Origin: Hymenobacter sp. BT188
Lineage (GTDB): Bacteria; Bacteroidota; Bacteroidia; Cytophagales; Hymenobacteraceae
DNA length: 64,000 nucleotides
NCBI RefSeq assembly: GCF_014333585.1
Contig: NZ_JACSCW010000001.1
Coordinates: forward strand, 806,001 to 870,000
Direction: 5' to 3'
The position numbers and the translations under genes were made by a program. Positions 50,201-57,242 of this stretch are shown one piece after another (position 1 is the stretch's first letter; every line of letters begins with the position of its first letter). The notes below the pieces were generated by a model. That model saw nothing but the letters and a program-made list of their open reading frames with translations, was not told where the DNA came from and ran no database searches.

Positions 50201-50347
50201 CTCTTGCAGCTGCAGGGTCACGTGCTGTTCCAGTACACTTTGTTCGGTTCGATCTGTCACCGAAATGGGGGAAGCCAGCCCGATAAACGGCACCAGCGCC
50301 AGCAGCAGTTGCCGGAAAAGGTGAGCGAAGGGTAGAGGTGATTTCAT
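47264..50347 (-). CDS. TonB-dependent receptor with STN signalling domain
   Basis: 1027 residues. Signal (HLFRQLLLALVPFIGLAS), STN/secretin-TonB domain (about 38-112: LQLQEQPVLTALASLENQVHTRFLYSPQLI), a carboxypeptidase-regulatory-like domain (about 127-205: ATVTGRVTSEGGEAIPGATVLELGTTNGISTD), plug (about 215-345: VERPAPVDVLNAKELQATGQ, RGLSPDQVLVLVDGKRRHQF, ERIEVLRDGAAAQYGSDAIAGVINL) and a 22-strand barrel ending in NITLTF. The STN domain signals outward-in to the adjacent FecR. The ligand is unknown. A Pro/Ala-rich loop near residues 640-660 is unusual. Operon: sigma, FecR, receptor on the minus strand. Confidence 0.93.
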   Translation of the reverse strand: MKSPLPFAHLFRQLLLALVPFIGLASPISVTDRTEQSVLEQHVTLQLQEQPVLTALASLENQVHTRFLYSPQLIGANRKVTVQAVDTPLSGVLQSLFGPLQITYEVVNSGILLAPLSLPKAPVDATVTGRVTSEGGEAIPGATVLELGTTNGISTDGDGRFSISVKPGATLVVSAIGFKSQQLAVGDRTTLDVRLQASTTELGQVTVVGSRGLPRTDVERPAPVDVLNAKELQATGQVDLGQQVQFNSPSFNSAKTGVNGVANYADPATLRGLSPDQVLVLVDGKRRHQFSALNLNVTVGSGTVVTDLNAVPSLAIERIEVLRDGAAAQYGSDAIAGVINLGLNKSTGVATVRTQFGVTQEGDGAQYLAGANYGIKLGKTNPGYLNLTLQYQRQNQTDRSDNYLGGIYTAFPALTAANPTPTAAQITNENRIRAERGVYPPVGEPFKVGVYGSNQADIYQGFYNLGIPVGSAGWSVYSFGGYSRKDILAYGFFRNAQPNNVNYSPVHPDGYLPELPGRSDDYSAVIGLNRKLAGGWNLDFSTGYGYNYLDLNANKTANPSMGADSPTDFYVGRSAFGQSTSEVNVSRNYVGLFGTKSFNLALGSQFRIDRFQLEKGSPESYFVGPLALAAPAQPGPPPVPARTAKAPGSSGRPGIAPDDETDETRRNIGVYVDVESDITERLLVTTALRYENYSDFGSNISGKLASRMKLTDGVALRGSINRGFRAPSLQQTFNSVSTSTVQAGAIVQTKQLRNNDPRLVPLGVTDPKAETSWNYSLGVAAKLTEDLLFTVDAYQIDIEDRIINSERLVKSDIRALQTPDFANISEIRFFTNAIDTRTRGIDLVTTYKYDISDRSRLSTSLALTFNATEIVRTGDTPAALQAGTTNRILLIDTVSIGLIERAQPRQKVLFSLTYQVGKFSITPRASYFGPVTAYEKPANITTPAPRYVPHISQEFDGKTLLDLALVYNPVKAVSVTVGANNITNVYPDKVDAARFASYSYGEIPYSRNVAQFGFNGAYYYSNITLTF

Positions 50348-50425
50348 GAGGTGGGAATGGGTTTGGTGGGATTTGAATGAGTAGAACTAGGAGAGAAGAA
50401 ATGAGCAGCCCAGTTGAGCCTAAAA

Positions 50426-51541
50426 TCAGGTATCAAGAGTGGGCTGGGGGGCTTTTTTGTGCTTGTCGGCGGGCAGAGGGTCGGAGGGTCGGATTTTGAT
50501 GCCACAGCCTTTGCTGTGAAAAATGACTTTCGTGCCAGCCCGCTCGTAGGAAGCGCCTAGCGCTTTGCACAGCAGATCCAGCTTTTCAAACATTGGCTCA
50601 TCCTTAAAAATGAGGCGCACTGTGCAGCCCGTTAGCGCTGCTTCGTCGTAGATGATGGGCACTCCATACGCATGCTCTAAGGCTTGAATTACTTCCGTCA
50701 CTGGACGGTCGTCAAAGGTGAATGGGCGGGGGATAAGCAGGGCCGGACGCTCTACCAACTCCTTGCGCATTTCCAGCACTTCGGGCGAGTATGCTACTTG
50801 CTGATTAGGAATAAGCTCCAGCGGCGAGGGCACTCGCCTGGCTTCGCTGTCCTCGCCAGTTGGCCTTGGGCTTACCCGCACCCGGCCAGTACGCACCATC
50901 ACCAGCGCCTGGGCCTGCTCGGGGTAGGCGCGCACGGTGAAGCTGGTGCCGAGTACCGTGGTCACCACTTTATCAGTTACGACCAGAAAGGGCTTAACCG
51001 GATTGCGCGCTACTTCAAAAAAGGCTTCGCCTTGTAGGAATACTTCCCGCTTCGCATCAGTGAAATGTTGGGGATAGCGCAGCGTACTACGTGGTTGCAA
51101 ACGCACGGTGCTGCCGTCGGCCAGCGCGAGGCGAGCTACCTGAGAAGTAACGTTCGTATGCGTAATCCACTGGTTGACGCTCAATCCTGGCATAGTACGA
51201 GGTGTAGCCAGTCGGACCGCTGTTACCGGTGCCCGCCGGGGCTGCAACAGCAGCATCGCGCTCAAGCCTAAGCCTAGAATTACGAAGGCTGCTACCGCCC
51301 AGCGAAGTGGTGCTAATTGCCACATCGGAACTGGTTCGCTGTCTGAGGTTGGAACTTGAATCTGGTCCTCGATCCGACTCCAAAGCTTTGCTTTCAAACG
51401 GGCACTATCAACAGGATGTAGCTCTGCAATGGAGGCAACATCTAGGTCCTTGTACCATTGTTCCACCCGCTTTGCCTCCTCTGGGGGGCTTTCTCCGCGG
51501 AGGTAGCGCTGCAATACAGCCTCATGGTTTTCTGGCTTCAT
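50426..51541 (-). CDS. FecR-type anti-sigma/transmembrane sensor
   Basis: 371 residues. Cytosolic N-terminus (YLRGESPPEEAKRVEQWYKDLDV) typical of the FecR sigma-binding region, one membrane helix at about 80-97 (WAVAAFVILGLGLSAML), a FecR periplasmic domain (about 140-240: WITHTNVTSQVARLALADGSTVRLQPRSTLRYPQHF, REVFLQGEAFFEVAR), and a DUF4974 domain near the end (IPRPFTFDDRPVTEVIQALEHAYGVPI). It holds or activates the partner ECF sigma in response to the receptor's STN domain. The C-terminus includes a motif copy (KKAPQPT at 50445). 79 bases before the receptor start. Confidence 0.93.
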   Translation of the reverse strand: MKPENHEAVLQRYLRGESPPEEAKRVEQWYKDLDVASIAELHPVDSARLKAKLWSRIEDQIQVPTSDSEPVPMWQLAPLRWAVAAFVILGLGLSAMLLLQPRRAPVTAVRLATPRTMPGLSVNQWITHTNVTSQVARLALADGSTVRLQPRSTLRYPQHFTDAKREVFLQGEAFFEVARNPVKPFLVVTDKVVTTVLGTSFTVRAYPEQAQALVMVRTGRVRVSPRPTGEDSEARRVPSPLELIPNQQVAYSPEVLEMRKELVERPALLIPRPFTFDDRPVTEVIQALEHAYGVPIIYDEAALTGCTVRLIFKDEPMFEKLDLLCKALGASYERAGTKVIFHSKGCGIKIRPSDPLPADKHKKAPQPTLDT

Positions 51542-51642
51542 CCTCGATAGTAATAAGTAGGACTTCTTTATCAGGTCGGGCTTAGCGCGCTCATCCCTTG
51601 CCTAAGCGTGAAATATTTTTTGGTACAGATCAGAGGAAACAT

Positions 51643-51684
51643 AAAAAAGCCCTAGCGCGCAACAAGTGCAGGCTAGAGCTTTTA
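51643..51684 (-). terminator. terminator-like hairpin between sigma and FecR genes
   Basis: AAAAGCCCTAGC and GCTAGAGCTTTT form a 12-base stem with one mismatch and A/T-runs at both ends, between the stop of the sigma gene (51712) and the FecR start (51541). It would let the sigma gene be transcribed without the rest, or weaken the downstream part. Confidence 0.6.
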
Positions 51685-51711
51685 GGATATAAGATATTGT
51701 AATTCAGTTTT

Positions 51712-52320
51712 TTATGTCGAGAATAGAATAGCGAACACCAGAAATTCCTTGAGGCGATTTCGCAAAAATCGGAGGGAACGGGTGAGATGATACTCCACCG
51801 TTTTGGGCGCTAAATTTAGCTGCAACGCAATTTCCGGTACTGATTGGTATTCCTCCCGGCTTAAACGAAATACAGCCTGCGAATTGATAGGCAAACTGCC
51901 CACACTCGCTGCCAGGGCTGCCGATAGGTCGGTGGCACCTATTGTATCTTCGGTCGTTCGATCCACAGTAGCGAAGCGCGGGGTTGCAAAGGCTACGTAG
52001 TTATCGTGCCCCACGCGGACCCGGATGCAGTCGATTATTTTATATTTGACAGCTGTAAATAGGTATACATTCAGCTTGCCAATGCGGGTCGTGGCGCGCT
52101 TCTGCCAGAGGGCCACAAATAGGTCTTGCACTACCTCCTCGGCATCGGCTGCGGAGCCGAGTTTGCGTTGCGCCAGCACGTAGACCCGTTGCCAGTAGCG
52201 CTCATATATTTCGGTGAAAGCTTTTGTGTCGTCGGCTTCCAGTGCTGTTACTAGTGCATCGTCGTCCCAGGCGGAATATGGCCATGGGGTTTTGGAAGCA
52301 ATAGCAGAATGCACCCTCAT
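51712..52320 (-). CDS. ECF-family RNA polymerase sigma factor (FecI-type)
   Basis: 202 residues. Region 2 is visible at about 28-75 (DTKAFTEIYERYWQRVYVLAQRKLGSAADAEEVVQDLFVALWQKR) and region 4 at about 143-190 (LPINSQAVFRLSREEYQSVPEIALQLNLAPKTVEYHLTRSLRFLRNRL), separated by a short linker. No region 3. It works with the FecR downstream to express the TonB receptor. ATG at 52320. Its own promoter lies in the AT-rich 245-base gap with ribE. Cytosolic. Confidence 0.95.
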   Translation of the reverse strand: MRVHSAIASKTPWPYSAWDDDALVTALEADDTKAFTEIYERYWQRVYVLAQRKLGSAADAEEVVQDLFVALWQKRATTRIGKLNVYLFTAVKYKIIDCIRVRVGHDNYVAFATPRFATVDRTTEDTIGATDLSAALAASVGSLPINSQAVFRLSREEYQSVPEIALQLNLAPKTVEYHLTRSLRFLRNRLKEFLVFAILFST

Positions 52321-52565
52321 AAATACATGAAAACCATCTTACAATGGCCTCTACAATTTATAATAATTTATCGATTAAAGTACATTTATATAGAAGAGCT
52401 CTAAACCGAGCCAGTGTACCCGGTGGCGGATTAACTTTTGACATTGTTGATAATGCAGATCAACACTTGGAAATCATTTCCTCGCCCCGCGTTGTTTGCA
52501 ACGCTACACCTTTTGATCCCAACAGCAGCAGTACATTCGTACTTCAATAATTAGCGCAGCAACAC

Positions 52566-53156
52566 GTGTTTACAGGAATCATAGAATCGCTCGGCACTAT
52601 CACGGATGTGCAAACTGAAGGCACTAACCGCCATTTTACGGTGGCCACGCCCTTTGCCCACGAATTACAGATTGATCAAAGCGTCGCCCACGACGGCGTC
52701 TGCCTGACGGTGGTGGCCGTGGATGCGGCCGCTGGTACACACACCGTTACGGCCATTGATGAAACGCTGCAAAAAACCAACCTGGGTAAGTGGCGGCCCG
52801 GCCGACGCGTGAATCTGGAGCGGTGCCTGTCGGCCAATGGCCGCTTCGATGGCCACATCGTGCAGGGCCACGTCGACCTGACGGCTACTTGCGAGAGCGT
52901 AACCGACCAGAATGGCTCCTGGGTGTACCGCTTCCGCCACGAGCCCGGCCCCGGCCGGGTAACGGTGGAAAAGGGCTCTATCAGCATCAACGGCACCAGC
53001 CTCACCTGCTTCGACAGCACCGACGACGGCTTCAGTGTGGCCATTATTCCCTACACCTATGAACACACCACATTCCAGGACCTGCGCCCCGGCGACCTGG
53101 TAAATCTGGAGTTTGATATTGTCGGGAAGTACGTGGCCAAACTACTAGGCAAGTAA
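52566..53156 (+). CDS. ribE: riboflavin synthase, alpha chain
   Basis: 196 residues, GTG start (FTGIIESLGTITDVQ). Two internal lumazine-binding repeats of about 95 residues: first with HELQIDQSVAHDGVCLTVVAVD, second with GRFDGHIVQGHVDLTATC and SISINGTSLTCFDSTDDGFSVAIIPYTYEHTTF. It dismutates two lumazines to riboflavin. No FMN riboswitch was found upstream. Trimeric and cytosolic. A motif terminator follows at 53166. Confidence 0.95.
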   Translation: MFTGIIESLGTITDVQTEGTNRHFTVATPFAHELQIDQSVAHDGVCLTVVAVDAAAGTHTVTAIDETLQKTNLGKWRPGRRVNLERCLSANGRFDGHIVQGHVDLTATCESVTDQNGSWVYRFRHEPGPGRVTVEKGSISINGTSLTCFDSTDDGFSVAIIPYTYEHTTFQDLRPGDLVNLEFDIVGKYVAKLLGK

Positions 53157-53165
53157 ACTGTTCAG

Positions 53166-53212
53166 CCAAAAAAGCCCCCAGCAGGTATTTTCCTGTCTGG
53201 GGGGCTTTTTGG
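53166..53212. terminator. terminator from facing G5/G6 motif copies
   Basis: CCAAAAAAGCCCCCAG and CTGGGGGGCTTTTTGG face each other around a loop containing a smaller CAGGTATTTTCCTG hairpin. The left copy has only five C, so the stem has a bulge. It serves ribE (+) and the PAP2 gene (-), whose stops are 56 bases apart. Confidence 0.8.
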
Positions 53213-53794
53213 TTAAACTGCTGGCACGCTGGGCCACCACCGCCTTTCCCCAATCTTGTATAATTCGGCGCATCCCCAGGCGGCTAGGCAGCCCAGCAGG
53301 GTGCCGGCCGCTACGTCGGAAGGATAATGCGCGCCCAGATAAATGCGGCTATACGAGACAATTACGGCCCAGAGCAGCACTACAATCTTGACCAGCCAAA
53401 ATCGTTGAGGCAGCACCAGAATCAGAAAGACGGCCAGCGAAAAGGCGTTGGCCGCGTGCGACGACAGGAACCCAAATTGCCCCCCACAGCCGTGCACCAG
53501 GTTCAGCGTCTCCGATAAGTCGGGGTCGTGGCAGGGGCGAAGGCGCGCAAAAAAAGGTTTGAAGATGCGGCTGGAAACCGTATCGGAGAGCAGTATGCTT
53601 AGGCCCAGCATAGGCAGCAGCAACAGGGCGCGGCGCTTAAATAAATAGCCCAGCACAAGGGCCATCACAAAGTAGGCGGGGAACCACACGAAGCGGTCGG
53701 TGAAAAAGACCATCCACTTATCCATCCGAGACGAGTGGCTATCGTTTGCGGCTATCAGCAGCCAGCGGTCCAGGGCTTGAAGTCGTTCGATCAA
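53213..53794 (-). CDS. PAP2-family phosphatase (undecaprenyl-diphosphatase-like)
   Basis: 193 residues with a TTG start at 53794 (IERLQALDRWLL). Motifs: FKPFFARLRPCHD (the K-x6-RP part), GFLSSHAANAFSLAVF (SxxSH), SRIYLGAHYPSDVAAG (SR-x5-H). About five membrane helices. Such proteins remove phosphate from isoprenoid or other lipid phosphates. Inner membrane. The next gene (hemF) lies 25 bases upstream on the same strand and may be cotranscribed. Confidence 0.88.
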   Translation of the reverse strand: MIERLQALDRWLLIAANDSHSSRMDKWMVFFTDRFVWFPAYFVMALVLGYLFKRRALLLLPMLGLSILLSDTVSSRIFKPFFARLRPCHDPDLSETLNLVHGCGGQFGFLSSHAANAFSLAVFLILVLPQRFWLVKIVVLLWAVIVSYSRIYLGAHYPSDVAAGTLLGCLAAWGCAELYKIGERRWWPSVPAV

Positions 53795-53819
53795 TGAGAG
53801 GGTGAATAAGCGGGCAGGA

Positions 53820-54791
53820 TCAGGACTTGGGGGGCATTTCAGCCCATAAAACGCCTTTGCGCAGCCAGGCCAGGGTGGCTGCCTCAGGCGAATGGGGCTC
53901 GGGTTGCTGGTCGTAATGCCACTCGCAGCGGGGCGGCAGGCTCATCAGAATGCTCTCGGTGCGCCCGCCCGTTTCCAGCCCAAATCGTGTGCCACGGTCG
54001 AAGGCCAGGTTGAACTCCGCGTAGCGCGACCGGCGCAGCATCTGCCAGCTTTCCTCCCGTGGGCCATACGGCAGGGGGGCATTCTGGCGCATCAGTTCCG
54101 TATAGGTAGGGCCGAAAACATCGCCTACTTCCTGCACAAAAGCAAAAAGCTTTTCGGCTGAGCCATGCTGCCCCACGGTCAGGCGGTCGAAGAAAATGCC
54201 CCCCACGCCTCGGGTTTCCTGGCGGTGAGGCAGGTAAAAGTAGTCGTCGGCCGTCTCGCGAAAGCGCGAGTAATACGTGGCGTCGTGACGGTCGCAGGCA
54301 GTTTTCAGGGCTTGGTGAAACCAACTGGCTTGCGCCTCATCCACGTAAATTGGGGTCAGGTCGATGCCGCCGCCGAACCACGCCTCACCGTTGCCAGCCT
54401 CAAAATAGCGCACATTCATGTGAATAATGGGCACGCGCGGACTGCGCGGATGCATCACCACCGATACGCCCGTGGCGAAAAAACGCGGGTCGGGCATGAG
54501 CAATACCTTGGCCGCCTGGGCGCTCATCTCGCCGTGCACCGCTGAAAAGCCCACGCCGCCCTTTTCCAGGATGGCCCCATTCTCCAGCACCCTTGAAACA
54601 CCGCCACCGCCACCGGGGCGCTCCCACGAATCGGTGCGAAAAGCAGCGCCACCATCGGCCGCCTCCAGCTGGGCGCACAGGCGCGTTTGAAACGCCCGCA
54701 TCCAGTCCTCAACAGCAGCGCGTAGCGTGCCGGCCGGCGTAGCAGCAGCAGTTGTTTCTTCCAGATGTTGGCTGATGGGCGTTGAACTCAT
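53820..54791 (-). CDS. hemF: oxygen-dependent coproporphyrinogen-III oxidase
   Basis: 323 residues, the normal length. VEDWMRAFQTRLC, SWERPGGGGGVSRVLENGAILEKGGVGFSAVHGEM, GVSVVMHPRSPRVPIIHMNVRYFEAG, WFGGGIDLTPIYVDE, and YAEFNLAFDRGTRFGLETGGRTESILMSLPP are the HemF signature. It makes protoporphyrinogen IX, using O2, in haem synthesis. Cytosolic. ATG at 54791; about 28 bases before the repeat at 54819. Three motif copies fall in this gene and its end. Confidence 0.96.
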   Translation of the reverse strand: MSSTPISQHLEETTAAATPAGTLRAAVEDWMRAFQTRLCAQLEAADGGAAFRTDSWERPGGGGGVSRVLENGAILEKGGVGFSAVHGEMSAQAAKVLLMPDPRFFATGVSVVMHPRSPRVPIIHMNVRYFEAGNGEAWFGGGIDLTPIYVDEAQASWFHQALKTACDRHDATYYSRFRETADDYFYLPHRQETRGVGGIFFDRLTVGQHGSAEKLFAFVQEVGDVFGPTYTELMRQNAPLPYGPREESWQMLRRSRYAEFNLAFDRGTRFGLETGGRTESILMSLPPRCEWHYDQQPEPHSPEAATLAWLRKGVLWAEMPPKS

Positions 54792-54818
54792 AAGGTAGAT
54801 AAGCTGGTCAAATAGGTG

Positions 54819-54913
54819 GTCATGCAGAGGCGGAGCCGAAGCTTCTCGCGTGCTGATGAGAGGTTACTAATCCCACTAAACACGCAAGATGCTTCGCTAC
54901 CGCTCTGCATGAC
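54819..54913. repeat. inverted repeat, GTCATGCAGAG family
   Basis: Arms at about 54819-54850 and 54882-54913 are imperfect inverted copies (GTCATGCAGAGGCGGAGCCGAAG versus its partner). The centre TGCTGATGAGAGGTTACTAATCC is nearly identical to bases 12830-12852, within the 12799-13014 compound repeat. Between hemF and the E1 gene. Confidence 0.85.
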
Positions 54914-55015
54914 AGTCTGATCAAGGTTAGCAGGCCAAAATTACGCAGAAAACATGCTGCCTCACCAATTCTGCCCCCGATGCTGTAATTTCGCCTTCCC
55001 ACTTTCCCGCCGTTC

Positions 55016-57142
55016 ATGCTGAACTCGACCGCCCCCGCGCCCGATACCGAATTTGCCGCCCACGCACCCACTGTTGCCGCCACCAATCCCACCCGCGAAA
55101 CGCTGTTGCGGGCCTACCGCCTCATGCGCACGGCCGACGAAATGGCGCGTCTTTACGAAGATAACAAAGCCGTAACGGCCAAATACGTGCACGCCACGGC
55201 CCGGGGTCACGAGGCCATTCAGCTGGCCGCCGCTTTCCACCTGCTGCCCACCGACTACGCCGCGCCTTATTACCGCGACGATGCCATGATGCTCGGCATG
55301 GGCATCACGCCCTACGAGCTCATGCTTCAGCTGATGGCCAAGCGGGACGACCCGTTCAGCGGCGGACGGACGTATTATTGTCATCCCTCGTTGCGCCGGG
55401 CTGGTTTCCCGACTATTCCTCACCAAAGCTCCGCCACTGGCATGCAAGCCATTCCGGCTACGGGTATGGCGCACGGAATCAAGTATTTGGAAGGTCAAAA
55501 ATTGCAAAAATCGACAACTGATTCTGCGCCCGTTGTATTGTGCTCAATAGGTGACGGAGCCATGACGGAGGGAGAAGTGTCGGAAGCGCTGCAAATGGCT
55601 GTTTTGCATCAATTGCCCATTATTTATCTGGTGCAGGATAATGATTGGGGAATTTCGGCTACCGGGCGGGAGATGCGCGCCATGGACGCCTACGAATTTG
55701 CGGCGGGCTTCAAAGGGCTGCACCGCCTGCGGGTGGATGGTGCTGATTTTTCGGCTTCGTATTCTGTTATGAGTGAGGCGTTTGCTTACGTACGTCATAC
55801 CCGCGGCCCGGTATTGGTACACGCCAAATGTCCGCTGCTCGGCCACCACACCAGCGGCGTGCGCCGCGAATGGTACCGCGGCGACAACCTGGCCCAGCAC
55901 ACCCCCCAGGACCCATTGCCCCGCCTGCACCAGCAATTGCTCCTGCGTAGCTTTACCAAAAGAGAGCTGGAGCAGGCGGCCACCGAAGCCACCGCCCTTG
56001 TGCGCGCCGATTATGGGCGTGCCCTCCTCGCGCCCTCACCCGACCCCGCCACCTTCGCCGACCACGAATTTGCCCCCCAGGCCATAACCGAAGAAGCTGG
56101 CGAGCGCACACCCGCTGGCGCCGACAAAGCGCTGATGGTAGATGCTGCCCTGCACGCCGTCGATGACATTCTGCGTGAATTTCCCGAGGCGCTATTCTAC
56201 GGCCAGGACGTGGGCGGCGAACTGGGGGGCGTTTTTCGCGAAGCTGCGCTGCTGGCCAAGAAATACGGCGATACGCGCGTATTCAATACCCCAATTCAGG
56301 AAGCGTACATTGTGGGCAGCACGGCTGGTATGAGCGCCGTGGGGGCGAAGGCTATTGTTGAGATTCAATTTGCCGACTATATCTGGCCGGCTCTCAACCA
56401 GTTGGTGGAAGAACTATCGAAGTCATGTTACCTGTCGAATGGGCAGTTTCCGGTGCAGGCGCTTATCCGGGTGCCCATTGGCGCGTACGGTGGGGGCGGA
56501 CCCTATCATTCGGGCTCTATTGAGAGCACCCTGCTCACTATTCGGGGCATTAAAGTGGTGTATCCCAGCAACGCTGCCGATATGAAGGGCTTACTGCGCG
56601 CCGCCTTCCTCGACCCCAATCCAGTGGTGGTGCTGGAGCATAAAGGCCTGTATTGGAGCAAAGTATTCGGCACCGAAGACGCCAAAACTATAGAGCCGGC
56701 CGCAGGCTACGTGCTGCCCTTAGGCAAAGCCGGCATTGCCCAAGTCGCCGACGCTGAGCGGCTGCGCCGGGGCAATACCTGCGTGGTTGTTACCTACGGC
56801 ATGGGCGTGCATTGGGCCAAAACAGCCAGCCGGCAGTTTCCCGGACAAGTGGAAGTGCTGGACCTGCGCACCCTGAACCCCTTGGATTTCGAAGCCGTGG
56901 AAGCAGCCGTGATTCGTCATAGCAAAGTGCTGGTACTCACCGAGGAACCGCTCATGAACTCTTTCGCCGAGTCCTTGGCGGGACGTATTCAGCGCACCTG
57001 CTTCCAGCAACTCGATGCGCCCGTATTCACATTAGGTGCTGCTAATTTGCCCGCCATTGCGTTGAACGTGGATTTGGAGCGGCAGATGCTGCCTAGCGCC
57101 GCCAAGGTAGCTGCGGCCTTGCAAGAGCTGCTGGAGTACTAA
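55016..57142 (+). CDS. fused 2-oxoacid dehydrogenase E1 (alpha plus beta)
   Basis: 708 residues. The first half is the alpha part (about 20-330: LLRAYRLMRTADEMARLYEDNKAV, ARGHEAIQLAAAFHL, the TPP site GDGAMTEGEVSEALQMAVLH and NDWGISATGREM). The second is the beta part (about 385-708: FYGQDVGGELGGVFREAALLAKKYG, FNTPIQEAYIVGSTAGMSAVGAKAIVEIQFADYIWPALNQLVEE, GAYGGGGPYHSGSIESTLL, and a final transketolase-C domain). It decarboxylates branched-chain or related 2-oxoacids in a lipoamide complex. E2 and E3 are not in the window. Cytosolic. Two motif copies. Confidence 0.92.
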   Translation: MLNSTAPAPDTEFAAHAPTVAATNPTRETLLRAYRLMRTADEMARLYEDNKAVTAKYVHATARGHEAIQLAAAFHLLPTDYAAPYYRDDAMMLGMGITPYELMLQLMAKRDDPFSGGRTYYCHPSLRRAGFPTIPHQSSATGMQAIPATGMAHGIKYLEGQKLQKSTTDSAPVVLCSIGDGAMTEGEVSEALQMAVLHQLPIIYLVQDNDWGISATGREMRAMDAYEFAAGFKGLHRLRVDGADFSASYSVMSEAFAYVRHTRGPVLVHAKCPLLGHHTSGVRREWYRGDNLAQHTPQDPLPRLHQQLLLRSFTKRELEQAATEATALVRADYGRALLAPSPDPATFADHEFAPQAITEEAGERTPAGADKALMVDAALHAVDDILREFPEALFYGQDVGGELGGVFREAALLAKKYGDTRVFNTPIQEAYIVGSTAGMSAVGAKAIVEIQFADYIWPALNQLVEELSKSCYLSNGQFPVQALIRVPIGAYGGGGPYHSGSIESTLLTIRGIKVVYPSNAADMKGLLRAAFLDPNPVVVLEHKGLYWSKVFGTEDAKTIEPAAGYVLPLGKAGIAQVADAERLRRGNTCVVVTYGMGVHWAKTASRQFPGQVEVLDLRTLNPLDFEAVEAAVIRHSKVLVLTEEPLMNSFAESLAGRIQRTCFQQLDAPVFTLGAANLPAIALNVDLERQMLPSAAKVAAALQELLEY

Positions 57143-57187
57143 AGCTCAGCTTTGCCAATAAAACCGAAAAGGCAACCAGTTTAAGAA

Positions 57188-57230
57188 CACAAAAAAGCCC
57201 CCCAGACAACCTCTGGGGGGCTTTTTTGTG
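57188..57230. terminator. terminator made of two facing G6C motif copies
   Basis: CACAAAAAAGCCCCCCAGA faces TCTGGGGGGCTTTTTTGTG, a 19-base perfect stem and short loop, lying between the stops of the converging E1 (57142) and T9SS-cargo (57243) genes. Confidence 0.92.
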
Positions 57231-57242
57231 TTTTGCCAGCGG

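Noticed and set aside
52344..52550. 68-residue plus frame between the sigma gene and ribE
   Set aside because: AT-rich, no family pattern, and it covers the probable divergent promoter region of sigma and ribE. I judge it a chance frame.
52321..52565. FMN riboswitch upstream of ribE
   Set aside because: Conserved FMN aptamer segments are not present in the 245-base gap.
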